Shown here piece by piece: positions 50,923 to 59,194 of a stretch of DNA of 64,000 bases. Position numbers and translations under genes: made by a program. The notes beneath the pieces were generated by a model. The model saw only the letters and a program-made list of their open reading frames with translations. It had not been told where the DNA came from and searched no databases. The DNA comes from Streptomyces sp. GESEQ-4 (GTDB taxonomy: Bacteria; Actinomycetota; Actinomycetes; Streptomycetales; Streptomycetaceae). The first letter of the stretch is position 1. Each line of letters opens with the position of its first letter. The stretch is from contig NZ_JAFFSU010000002.1 of assembly GCF_017948455.1 (NCBI RefSeq), forward strand, positions 124,001 through 188,000. The letters run 5' to 3'.

Positions 50923-53373
50923 TCATTGCGGATCTGTCAGGGACTGCTCGGCCCAGATGATCTTCCCCTCGGGCACGAACCGGGTGCCCCAGTGCTGGGT
51001 GAACTGGGAGACCAGCAGCAGCCCGCGCCCGCCCTCGTCCGTGGTGCGGGGATGACGCAGATGAGGTGCGGTGGCGCCACCGTCGAAGACCTCGCAGACC
51101 AGGGAGCGCTCCCTGATCAGCCGCAGCCGCACCGGGCCGTCGGAGTGCCGGATGGCGTTGGTGACCAGCTCGCTGACGACCAGCTCCGTGGTGAAGGCCA
51201 GCTCCTCCAGGCCCCACTCCGTCAGCTGCCGGGCGGCGGCCTTGCGGGCGTCGGCGACGATCGCCGGATCCATGGGCAGATCCCAGTCCGCGACCTGGTC
51301 GGCGCCCAGCAGCCGGGTACGGGCCATCAGCAGGGCCACGTCGTCGTGCGGGCGCTCCGGCGACAGCGCGTCGACCACGGTCCGGCAGCGCAGGTCGAGC
51401 GAGGACGCGCGCTTCTCCAGCGCCCGGCGCAGCCGGTCCCGGCCCGCGTCCAGGGCCCAGTCCTCCTCCCCGCGTGCCAACAGCCCGTCGGTGTGCAGCG
51501 CGAGCGTGCTGCCCTCGGCCAGCGCCAGCTCGACCGCCTCGAAGGGCGGTCCGCCCGCACCGAGCGGCGGCCCCTGCGGAAGGTCGACGAAGGTCACGGA
51601 GCCGTCGGGCATGATCACGGCGGGCGCGGGATGCCCGGCCGCGGCCATGGAGCACTGCCCGTCGACGGGGTCGTACACCACGTACACGCACCCGGAGCCC
51701 GCCGTGCCCGGCTCCCCGGAGTCCGGTGCCACGCCTTCCTCGCGCGCCGACCGGGCGGCCAGGTCGTCGAGGTGAGCCAGCACCTCCTCGGGCGGCAGAT
51801 CCAGCGCGGCGAGCGTCCGTACGGCGGTCCGCAGCCGGCCCATGGCGGCGGCCGCGTCGATGCCGTGCCCGGGCACCTCGCCGACCACGAGGGCGACGCG
51901 GGCACCGGAGAGCTGGACGACGTCGTACCAGTCGCCGCCGAGGCCGGTCAGCTCGTCGGCCGGGCGGTAGCAGGCGGCCACCTCCACCGCGTCCTGCTCG
52001 GGCAGCCGGTGCGGGAGCAGACTGCGCTGCAGCACCAGCGCCGCGTCGCGCTCGCGGGTGTAGCGCCGGGCGTTGTCCACACAGACGGCCGCCCGCGAGA
52101 CGAGATCCTCGGCCAGGGCGAGGTCGTCCTCGTCGAACGGTTCCTGGCGGTGGCGCCGGAAGAACGTGGTGACGCCCAGCGTGGTGCCCCGCGCCCGGAT
52201 CGGCACGATCACGACGCTGTGCAGCCCCAGCTCCAGGAAGGTCGCCTCCCGGCCGCCCGGGATGTCCGTGGCCCACTCCCGGGCGAGCGGGTCGAGCCGC
52301 TCCTCGCGCCAGGACAGACCGGTGGCGAGCGAACGGACCGGGGGCGACCCGGCGACGTAGGCGGCCACGGAGCCGACGGGGACGACCGCCTCGGGGACGT
52401 TCTCGTGCACCGACTGCTGACCGGCCCGGCGCAGCGGCACCCGGTCCAGGTCGCCGACCGGCCCCGGCGTCAGCTCCGCTCCCCGCAGCACCGGTTCCAG
52501 CAGGTCCACGGTGACGAAGTCCGCGAAGTCCGGCACGGCCACGTCGGCCAGCTCCTGCGCGGTCCGCAAGATGTCCAGGCTGCGGCCGATGTGCTCGCCG
52601 GCCCGGTCCAGCAGCGCCAGCCGCTGCCGGGCACGGTGGCGCTCGGTGATGTCGACGACGGTGTAGTACACGCCCATCGGACGGCCCCGGTCGTCGTGCA
52701 GCCGGGTGAACGACATGACGTGCGCCGTCTCCCGGTGCGGCGCGGACTGCACCTGGCCCACGTGCTCGTATCCGACCACCGGCTCACCGGTCTCCAGCAC
52801 GTGCCGCATCTGCGCCTCTATGCCGTCGGCGTCCAGGCCCGGCTGGATGTCCGCGAGACGCAGCCCGAGCCGGCTCACGGGCGGTCCGCCGCCGTACTGC
52901 TCCAGGGCCGCGTTGGACCACACGAAGCGCAGGTCCGTGTCGACGATGGCGATGCCGACCGGCGACCGGTCGGCGATCTGCTCCAGCACCGAACGGCTCA
53001 TGTCCCAGCCGGGCGCCCCGGCCAGCTCCGAGAGCAGCACCAGCCACCGCGTGCGGCTGTCGGGCTCCTCCGCGCCGGTGATCCGCACCATGAGCCGGTC
53101 CTGCTGTCCGCCGCCGCGCCTGACCGTCAGCAGACCCGCCCAGCCGCCGTCCCTGCGGCACCGCTCGACGATGTCCGGCATCCGCTCCGCGTCCTCGGCG
53201 GACAGCAGGCCGGCCACGCTCGTCCCGATCACCTCGGAGGCCGCGTGGCCCAGCAGCCGCCTGGCCTCGTCGGTCCAGCCGGTCACCACGCCCCGCGCGT
53301 CGAGCAGCAGGGGCGCGGCATCGGCCACGTCGAACCGTGGCCGGGCAAGGTCGTGCTCCTCATATGTGCCCAC
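50923..53373 (-). CDS. Multidomain PAS-PAS-GAF-SpoIIE-HATPase protein
   Basis: 816 residues from the GTG at 53373 (GAGAGG seven bases upstream); the ATG at 53421 is an alternative. Two PAS domains (about 10-110 and 125-245; the second has ERHRARQRLALLDRAGEHIG after it), a GAF domain (about 290-435), an SpoIIE PP2C domain (about 445-655; ALVLQRSLLPHRLPEQDAVE, GDWYDVVQL) and an RsbW-like kinase domain (about 690-810; ELVVSELVTNAIRHSDG, GGRGLLLV). Phosphatase and opposing kinase in one chain is a Streptomyces-enriched design for partner-switching control. Targets unknown. Confidence 0.92.
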   Translation of the reverse strand: MGTYEEHDLARPRFDVADAAPLLLDARGVVTGWTDEARRLLGHAASEVIGTSVAGLLSAEDAERMPDIVERCRRDGGWAGLLTVRRGGGQQDRLMVRITGAEEPDSRTRWLVLLSELAGAPGWDMSRSVLEQIADRSPVGIAIVDTDLRFVWSNAALEQYGGGPPVSRLGLRLADIQPGLDADGIEAQMRHVLETGEPVVGYEHVGQVQSAPHRETAHVMSFTRLHDDRGRPMGVYYTVVDITERHRARQRLALLDRAGEHIGRSLDILRTAQELADVAVPDFADFVTVDLLEPVLRGAELTPGPVGDLDRVPLRRAGQQSVHENVPEAVVPVGSVAAYVAGSPPVRSLATGLSWREERLDPLAREWATDIPGGREATFLELGLHSVVIVPIRARGTTLGVTTFFRRHRQEPFDEDDLALAEDLVSRAAVCVDNARRYTRERDAALVLQRSLLPHRLPEQDAVEVAACYRPADELTGLGGDWYDVVQLSGARVALVVGEVPGHGIDAAAAMGRLRTAVRTLAALDLPPEEVLAHLDDLAARSAREEGVAPDSGEPGTAGSGCVYVVYDPVDGQCSMAAAGHPAPAVIMPDGSVTFVDLPQGPPLGAGGPPFEAVELALAEGSTLALHTDGLLARGEEDWALDAGRDRLRRALEKRASSLDLRCRTVVDALSPERPHDDVALLMARTRLLGADQVADWDLPMDPAIVADARKAAARQLTEWGLEELAFTTELVVSELVTNAIRHSDGPVRLRLIRERSLVCEVFDGGATAPHLRHPRTTDEGGRGLLLVSQFTQHWGTRFVPEGKIIWAEQSLTDPQ

Positions 53374-53515
53374 GGCCGACCTCTCTGTCGCTGAGAGTGG
53401 TCTACCACCTCTTGTCCCCATCTTCACCCTTCGGGACGGACCGCGGCGCGGGCGGTGTGGTGACCGGGTGGCAGGGCGCGTACGGACCGGTGCCGCGCGC
53501 CCCGCCACCTCCCGT

Positions 53516-54736
53516 TCAGGCCCCCAGCACCTTCTCCAGCGCCACCAGGGCCTGGGTGAGTTCCCCGGCGGTGATGGTGAGCGGCGGGGCGAGGCGGATC
53601 GTCGAGCCGTGGGTGTCCTTGACCAGGACGCCTTCCCGCATGAGGCGTTCGCTGACCTCGCGGCCGCTGCCGAGGGCCGGGTCGACGTCGACGCCCGCCC
53701 ACAGCCCGCGCGAGCGGAAACCGACGACTCCCTTGCCGACCAGCGCGGACAGTCCGTCCCGCAGCACCGTGCCCAGTTCGGCCGCCCGCTGCTGGAACTC
53801 ACCCGTCTCCAGCAGCTCGACGACCGCCGTGCCTACCGCCGCCGCCAGGGGATTGCCGCCGAACGTCGACCCGTGCTCGCCGGGCCGCAGCACACCCAGC
53901 ACGTCCCGGCGCGCGACCACCGCCGACACCGGCACGATGCCGCCGCCGAGCGCCTTGCCGAGCAGCAGGACGTCGGGGACCACCGACTCGTGCTCGACGG
54001 CGAGCGTGCGGCCCGTGCGGCCAAGCCCCGACTGGATCTCGTCCGCGATGAACAGGCAGCCCTCGCGGCGGGTCAGCTCGCGCACACCGGCCAGATAGCC
54101 GGCGTCCGGGATGACCACCCCGGCCTCGCCCTGGATCGGCTCGATCAGCACCGCCGCCGTCGTCTCGTCGACCGCCGCCTCCAGCGCGGCCAGATCGTTG
54201 TACGGCACGATCCGGAAGCCCGGCGTGAAGGGGCCGAAGCCGGTGCGGGCGGTCTCGTCCGTGGAGAAGCTGACGATGGTCGTCGTACGGCCGTGGAAGT
54301 TCTCCGCCGCGACCACGATCGTCGCCCGGTCGGCGGGGACGCCCTTCACGTCGTACGCCCATTTGCGGGCCACCTTGATGCCGCTCTCCACGGCCTCGGC
54401 GCCCGTGTTCATGGGCAGCACCATGTCCAGGCCGGTCAGTGCGGCGAGCCGTTCGGCGAACTCGGCGAGCTTGTCGTTGTGGAAGGCGCGCGAGGTCAGC
54501 GTGAGCCGGTCGAGCTGGGCGTGGGCGGCCTCGATCAGGGCGGGGTGGCGGTGGCCGAAGTTGAGGGCCGAGTAGCCGGCCAGCATGTCGAGGTAGCGGC
54601 GGCCCTCGACGTCCTCCACCCAGGTGCCCTCGGCGCGGGCGACGACCACGGGCAGCGGGTGGTAGTTGTGCGCGAGGACCGGCTCTTCGGCGCGGATCAG
54701 GTCGGCGGAGGAACGGGTGCGGGCGGGCGCTGTCAT
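53516..54736 (-). CDS. rocD: Ornithine aminotransferase
   Basis: 406 residues, class III aminotransferase. LPMNTGAEAVESGIKVARKW, FHGRTTTIVSFS, FIADEIQSGLGRTGR and PLP lysine in LLLGKALGGGIVPVSAV match RocD. It converts ornithine to glutamate semialdehyde in arginine breakdown. The ATG at 54736 overlaps the stop of the arginine-modifying enzyme gene (ATGA), so both are co-translated under the Lrp regulator upstream. Confidence 0.93.
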   Translation of the reverse strand: MTAPARTRSSADLIRAEEPVLAHNYHPLPVVVARAEGTWVEDVEGRRYLDMLAGYSALNFGHRHPALIEAAHAQLDRLTLTSRAFHNDKLAEFAERLAALTGLDMVLPMNTGAEAVESGIKVARKWAYDVKGVPADRATIVVAAENFHGRTTTIVSFSTDETARTGFGPFTPGFRIVPYNDLAALEAAVDETTAAVLIEPIQGEAGVVIPDAGYLAGVRELTRREGCLFIADEIQSGLGRTGRTLAVEHESVVPDVLLLGKALGGGIVPVSAVVARRDVLGVLRPGEHGSTFGGNPLAAAVGTAVVELLETGEFQQRAAELGTVLRDGLSALVGKGVVGFRSRGLWAGVDVDPALGSGREVSERLMREGVLVKDTHGSTIRLAPPLTITAGELTQALVALEKVLGA

Positions 54737-55545
54737 GGGCGGATCTCCTGAGTGCAGCACTTGATGCCGCCGCCGGCCTTCTGGAACTCGGAGAGGTCGA
54801 CGGGGACGGGAACATAGCCGTGGTCGTCCAGCCGGGCGGCGAGGGACTCGGCCTGGGGCGCGATGAAGACATGGCGTCCGTCGGAGACGGAGTTCAGCCC
54901 GAACGCCATCGCGTCGTCGCGGGTCGCGAGCACGGCGTCCGGGAACAGCCGCGCGAGGACCTCACGGCTGCCCGGCGAGAACGCCTCCGGGTAGTACACG
55001 ATGGTGTCCTCGTCGAGGACGAACAGCGCCGTGTCCAGGTGGTAGAAGTACGGGTCGACCAGCGTCAGGCTGATCACCGGGTGCCCGAAGAACTCCTGCA
55101 CCTCGCGGTGGGCCTCCCGCGTCGTCCGGAATCCGGTGCCGGCCAGGACGTACCGGCCCGTCCAGACCAGGTCCCCCTCGCCCTCGCAGACCGACTCCGG
55201 GCGGTGGACGGCGAAGCCCGCCGCCTTGAACCACATGTCGTAGTGCGTGGACTCGGGCCGCCGCTGCGGTGCGTGGAAGAGCGAGCCGAAGACACGGCCG
55301 TCCACGACGACCGCCGAGTTCGCGGCGAACACCATGTCCGGAAGACCGGGCACCGGCTCCACGGTGTCGACGGTGTGGCCGTGGGCCCGGTAGGTGCTGA
55401 TCAGGGACTGCCACTGCTCCTGGGCCAGATCGACGTCGACGCGGACGTCGGGATGCATCCAGGGGTTGATCGCGTACTGCACGGCGAAATGTCTGGGTTC
55501 ACAGACGAGGAAGCGCCGCCGGCGCGGCACACGGCTTTCGGACAC
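54733..55545 (-). CDS. Guanidine-modifying enzyme: DDAH-like, possibly arginine dihydrolase
   Basis: 270 residues from a GTG start. Amidinotransferase/pentein fold. Catalytic His in DPYFYHLDTALFVLDED and catalytic Cys in GGGIKCCTQEIR are intact, and LPDMVFAANSAVVVDGRV carries an Asn in place of the acidic pair of classical DDAH or deiminases. Usually annotated as dimethylarginine dimethylaminohydrolase. Because it is fused in translation to rocD, an ArgZ-like reaction (arginine to ornithine plus ammonia and CO2) would make better pathway sense. Reaction not decided by sequence alone. Confidence 0.8.
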   Translation of the reverse strand: MSESRVPRRRRFLVCEPRHFAVQYAINPWMHPDVRVDVDLAQEQWQSLISTYRAHGHTVDTVEPVPGLPDMVFAANSAVVVDGRVFGSLFHAPQRRPESTHYDMWFKAAGFAVHRPESVCEGEGDLVWTGRYVLAGTGFRTTREAHREVQEFFGHPVISLTLVDPYFYHLDTALFVLDEDTIVYYPEAFSPGSREVLARLFPDAVLATRDDAMAFGLNSVSDGRHVFIAPQAESLAARLDDHGYVPVPVDLSEFQKAGGGIKCCTQEIRP

Positions 55546-55617
55546 AGAGGGGTTCCTCCGCTTCCTGGGGTGTCGAGTCGGGTTGACACCACGTTAGGAA
55601 GTGACCGATACGCCCGA

Positions 55618-55656
55618 CAAGAAACAATGCTTGCGTGTCCGCGCAGGAATGCTGCG
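55618..55656 (-). promoter_or_regulatory. Two dyads between the Lrp and arginine genes
   Basis: CGCAGCATTCCTGCG (minus strand, 55642-55656; 5-bp arms) and CAAGCATTGTTTCTTG (55618-55633; 4-bp arms) share a GCATT core, 24 bp apart. AT-centred dyads at about two-turn spacing are typical Lrp/AsnC sites. They lie upstream of the arginine genes and downstream of the Lrp gene. Confidence 0.5.
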
Positions 55657-55680
55657 TCTTTACGATCCTCAGCGCACGTC

Positions 55681-56172
55681 TCATGCGCCCTCGGGGGCGG
55701 GCTGGCTGGCGCCCGCCTCCGGACTCTCCGGGATCAGATGGGACAGCACCATCACGCTGATCGTCTTCCGGATGAACGGCTCCGCACGGATCCGCTCCAG
55801 CACCTCCTCGAAGTGCTCCACGTCCCGCGCCCGCACATGCAGCAGCGCGTCCGCGCCGCCGGTCACCGTCATCGCCGCCGTGATCTCCGGATGGTTGCGC
55901 ACCACTTCCGCCAGCCGCCGCGGCGGCGCCGCCCCCTCGCAGTACACCTCCACATACGCCTCCGTGCGCCAGCCCAGCGCCGACGGCCGCACCGTCGCCG
56001 TGAACCCGGTGATCACCCCCGTCTCCCGCAGCCGGTCCACCCGCCGCTTGACGGCCGTGGCGGACAGCCCGACAGCCGTCCCGATCTCGGCGAAACTGGT
56101 TCGCGCGTTGGCCATCAGCGCGGTGATGATCTTCCGGTCGAGGTCGTCGAAGGAATCGGCCCTGCTGTTCAT
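55681..56172 (-). CDS. Lrp/AsnC family regulator of the arginine catabolism genes
   Basis: 163 residues from the ATG at 56172. Helix-turn-helix about 8-55 (LDRKIITALMANARTSFAEI, then LSATAVKRRVDRLRE) and RAM domain about 70-150 (VTGGADALLHVRARDVEHFE). It lies directly upstream of the ddaH-like and rocD genes on the same strand, so it probably controls arginine/ornithine use. The frame extends to 56250 but that part overlaps the divergent LytTR promoter. Confidence 0.92.
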   Translation of the reverse strand: MNSRADSFDDLDRKIITALMANARTSFAEIGTAVGLSATAVKRRVDRLRETGVITGFTATVRPSALGWRTEAYVEVYCEGAAPPRRLAEVVRNHPEITAAMTVTGGADALLHVRARDVEHFEEVLERIRAEPFIRKTISVMVLSHLIPESPEAGASQPAPEGA

Positions 56173-56248
56173 GGCCGCACTGTATCCAGCGGAAACGTCC
56201 CCCCGAGCACGTGCGCAGGCGTACGAATTGCTCCTAGACTCCGGGTTC

Positions 56249-56998
56249 ATGCTGCGCGCCCTCGCCGTCGACGACGAACGACCCTCGCTGGAGGAGTTGC
56301 TCTACCTCCTGAACGCGGATCCCCGGATCGGCACAGCCGAGGGCGCCAGCGACGCCACCGAGGCGCTGCGCCGCATCAACCGGGCCCTGGAATCGGGCCC
56401 GCGCGGTCCCGAGGCCATCGACGTCGTCTTCCTCGACATCAACATGCCCGGCCTCGACGGCCTCGACCTGGCCCGGCTGCTCACCGGCTTCGCCCAGCCG
56501 CCGCTCGTCGTGTTCGTCACCGCCCACGAGGACTTCGCCGTGCAGGCCTTCGACCTCAAGGCCGTCGACTACGTGCTCAAGCCCGTCCGCAAGGAACGGC
56601 TGGCCGAGGCGATCCGCCGCGCCGCCGAGCTGCGGGACAGCGCCCCGCACATACCCGTGCACGAACCCGACCCCGACCACATATCCGTCGAGCTCGGCGG
56701 CGTGACCCGCTTCGTCGCCGTCGAGGACATCACCCACGTCGAGGCCCAGGGCGACTACGCCCGGCTCCACACCGACAAGGGCAGTCACCTCGTACGCATC
56801 CCGCTGTCCACCCTCGAGGAGCGCTGGCGCTCCCGCGGCTTCGTCCGCATCCACCGCCGCCATCTCGTCGCCCTGCGCCACATCGGCGAACTCCGGCTGG
56901 ACGCCGGCACCGTGAGCGTCGTGGTCGGCTCCGAGGAACTCCAGGTCAGCCGGCGCCACACCCGCGAGCTGCGGGACCTGCTGATGAGGAGGCCGTAG
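56249..56998 (+). CDS. LytTR family response regulator
   Basis: 249 residues. Receiver domain (1-120) with AVDDERPSLEEL, phospho-Asp63 (VFLDINMPGLDG) and Lys in YVLKPVRKE; LytTR DNA-binding domain (about 145-245; DITHVEAQGDYARLHT, RIHRRHLVAL). A TAGACT -10 lies eight bases before the ATG, so the message is probably leaderless. Its kinase is encoded three genes downstream, enclosing a symporter, which suggests a solute-sensing circuit that controls the symporter. Confidence 0.93.
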   Translation: MLRALAVDDERPSLEELLYLLNADPRIGTAEGASDATEALRRINRALESGPRGPEAIDVVFLDINMPGLDGLDLARLLTGFAQPPLVVFVTAHEDFAVQAFDLKAVDYVLKPVRKERLAEAIRRAAELRDSAPHIPVHEPDPDHISVELGGVTRFVAVEDITHVEAQGDYARLHTDKGSHLVRIPLSTLEERWRSRGFVRIHRRHLVALRHIGELRLDAGTVSVVVGSEELQVSRRHTRELRDLLMRRP

Positions 56999-57000
56999 CC

Positions 57001-57363
57001 GTGCCGAACCAGGACCCCGCCGAACGGCGCGTCGTCGTCACCGGCCCGCCGCGCCGCAGCCGACCCACCTCCGGCTACTACCGCCCCCGCACCGAGATCG
57101 ACGAGCAGACCACCCTCGGCCACACCTACGTCCGCTCCCTGATGCGCACCCAACTGCGCGCCGCCCTCGCCGTGTTCGCCGTCCTCGGCCTGCTCGTCGG
57201 CCCGCTGCCGCTGCTCTTCGCGACGGTGCCCGACGCCCACGGCGTCCAATGGGCCGTCCTCGGCTTCGGCATCTACGCCCCGCTCGTTCTGCTCGCCCGC
57301 TGGTACGTGCGGCGTGCCGAGCGCAACGAGCGGGACTTCGTACGCCTCGTCGAAGACCGCTGA
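57001..57363 (+). CDS. Small two-helix membrane protein (DUF485-like position)
   Basis: 120 residues from a GTG two bases after the response regulator stop. Soluble basic N-terminus, then two transmembrane segments (ALAVFAVLGLLVGPLPLLFA; AVLGFGIYAPLVLLARWYV). Position and shape match the DUF485 partner of ActP-type acetate symporters, but the sequence is not a clear DUF485 match. Probably an accessory subunit of the symporter at 57376. Confidence 0.8.
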   Translation: MPNQDPAERRVVVTGPPRRSRPTSGYYRPRTEIDEQTTLGHTYVRSLMRTQLRAALAVFAVLGLLVGPLPLLFATVPDAHGVQWAVLGFGIYAPLVLLARWYVRRAERNERDFVRLVEDR

Positions 57364-57375
57364 AGCCGCGGACCC

Positions 57376-59088
57376 ATGAACTCCAGCTACGCCGTCCCCG
57401 CCGTCGCCCTCGTCGTCCTCGCGACGGTCTTCGTCGGCGCGTTCGGCCTGCGCATCTCCCGCACCACCTCCGACTTCTACGTCGCCTCCCGCACCGTCGG
57501 CCCCCGCCTCAACGCGGCCGCCATCAGCGGCGAGTACCTCTCCGCCGCCTCCTTCCTGGGCATCGCGGGCCTGGTCCTGGTGCAGGGCCCCGACATGCTC
57601 TGGTACCCCGTCGGCTACACGGCGGGCTATCTGGTGCTGCTGATCTTCGTCGCCGCCCCGCTGCGCCGCTCCGGCGCCTACACGCTGCCCGACTTCGCCG
57701 AGGCCCGCCTCGCCTCCCAGGCGGTACGGCGGCTCGCGGGCGCCTTCGTCGTCGGCGTCGGCTGGCTCTACCTGCTGCCCCAGCTCCAGGGCGCCGGACT
57801 GACGCTGACCGTCCTCACCGGCGCACCGGACTACCTCGGCGGGCTGATCGTCGCGGTCGTCGTGGTCGCCACGGTCGCCGCGGGCGGTATGCGCAGCATC
57901 ACCTTCGTGCAGGCCTTCCAGTACTGGCTCAAGCTCACCGCCCTGCTGGTCCCCGCGCTCTTCCTGGTCCTCGCCTGGCAGGGCGACGGATCACCGACCC
58001 GCGCCTTCGAGGAACCGGCCACCTTCCGTGAACAGCGCGTCGTCCGCGTCGACGACAGCCTCGACATGAAGCTGGACAAGCCGCTGACGGTCACGGTGAC
58101 CGGCACCGTCGACGGCCGCGCCCACGAGGACACCGAACTACGCCTCCCCGCCGGCACCCACCACATCGACGCGGGCACCCGGCTGACCTTCGACAAGGGC
58201 ACCCCCGTCCCCGAGGCCGACCGCGTCGGCGACGGCAGCCTGTCACCCTCGCAGGCCGAGAGCCGCGGCGAACGCCCGCTGTACGCGACGTACGGACTGA
58301 TCCTCGCCACCTTCCTCGGCACCATGGGCCTCCCGCACGTCGTCGTCCGCTTCTACACCAGCCCGCACGGAGTCGCCGCCCGCCGCACCACCGTCGCCGT
58401 CCTGGGCCTGATCGGCGCGTTCTACCTGCTGCCCCCGGTCTACGGCGCCCTGGGCCGCCTGTACGCCCCCGAGCTCACCCTCACCGGAAATGCGGACGCC
58501 GCCGTCCTGCTCCTGCCCGACCGCATGATCGGCGGTCTCGGCGGCGACCTGCTCGGCGCGCTGGTCGCCGGGGGAGCCTTCGCCGCATTCTTGTCGACGG
58601 CATCGGGGCTGACGATGGCCGTGGCGGGCGTGCTCACCCAGGACGTGTTGCCGTCGCGCGGCGTACGGCACTTCAGGCTCGGTACGGTCCTCGCGATGGC
58701 CGTACCCGTGGCCGCCAGCGTCCTGGTGGGCGGACTGCCGGTCGCCGACGCCGTCGGGCTGGCCTTCGCTGTGTCCGCGTCGTCGTTCTGCCCGCTGCTC
58801 GTGCTCGGGATCTGGTGGCGGCGGCTCACCCCACCAGGTGCCGCCGCCGGAATGCTGGTGGGCGGCGGCTCCGCACTCGTCGCCGTCGCCGCGACCATGG
58901 CGGGCTTCCCGGGCAGCGGCGCCCTCCACGCCCTGCTCGCCTGGCCCGCCATCTGGTCGGTCCCGCTGGGCTTCCTCACCATGGTGCTGGTCTCCCTCTC
59001 CACGCCGAGCCGGGTACCGGCGGGGACAGCGGCGATCCTGGCCCGATTCCATCTCCCGGAGGAGCTGCGCACGGAGGTAAAGGCATGA
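57376..59088 (+). CDS. Sodium:solute symporter (SSS family, ActP-like)
   Basis: 570 residues, about 13 transmembrane helices. SSS motifs: SRTVGPRLNAAAISGEYLSA, FLGTMGLPHVVVRFYTSP and GAFAAFLSTASGLTMAVAGV. Closest to cation/acetate symporters. A hydrophilic insertion of about 90 residues (about 207-300), rich in beta-forming residues, lies between helices and is longer than in ActP of E. coli. Substrate probably a short carboxylate, not proven. Lies between the LytTR regulator and the LytS kinase genes. Confidence 0.9.
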   Translation: MNSSYAVPAVALVVLATVFVGAFGLRISRTTSDFYVASRTVGPRLNAAAISGEYLSAASFLGIAGLVLVQGPDMLWYPVGYTAGYLVLLIFVAAPLRRSGAYTLPDFAEARLASQAVRRLAGAFVVGVGWLYLLPQLQGAGLTLTVLTGAPDYLGGLIVAVVVVATVAAGGMRSITFVQAFQYWLKLTALLVPALFLVLAWQGDGSPTRAFEEPATFREQRVVRVDDSLDMKLDKPLTVTVTGTVDGRAHEDTELRLPAGTHHIDAGTRLTFDKGTPVPEADRVGDGSLSPSQAESRGERPLYATYGLILATFLGTMGLPHVVVRFYTSPHGVAARRTTVAVLGLIGAFYLLPPVYGALGRLYAPELTLTGNADAAVLLLPDRMIGGLGGDLLGALVAGGAFAAFLSTASGLTMAVAGVLTQDVLPSRGVRHFRLGTVLAMAVPVAASVLVGGLPVADAVGLAFAVSASSFCPLLVLGIWWRRLTPPGAAAGMLVGGGSALVAVAATMAGFPGSGALHALLAWPAIWSVPLGFLTMVLVSLSTPSRVPAGTAAILARFHLPEELRTEVKA

Positions 59089-59099
59089 ACGGTTCGGTA

Positions 59100-59141
59100 G
59101 CGCCCCAAAGGGGCGCGGGGAACTGCGCGACCAGCCACGAC
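59100..59141 (+). repeat. Interspersed hairpin repeat, copy D
   Basis: GCGCCCCAAAGGGGCGC hairpin then GGGGAACTGCGCGACCAGCC. It starts 11 bases after the symporter stop, in its sense direction, and separates it from the kinase gene of the same system. Confidence 0.87.
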
Positions 59142-59194
59142 GGCGCCGCGGCCGCGAGACGGCGTTTCCTGGCACGACCAGCGGAGCTCACCGC

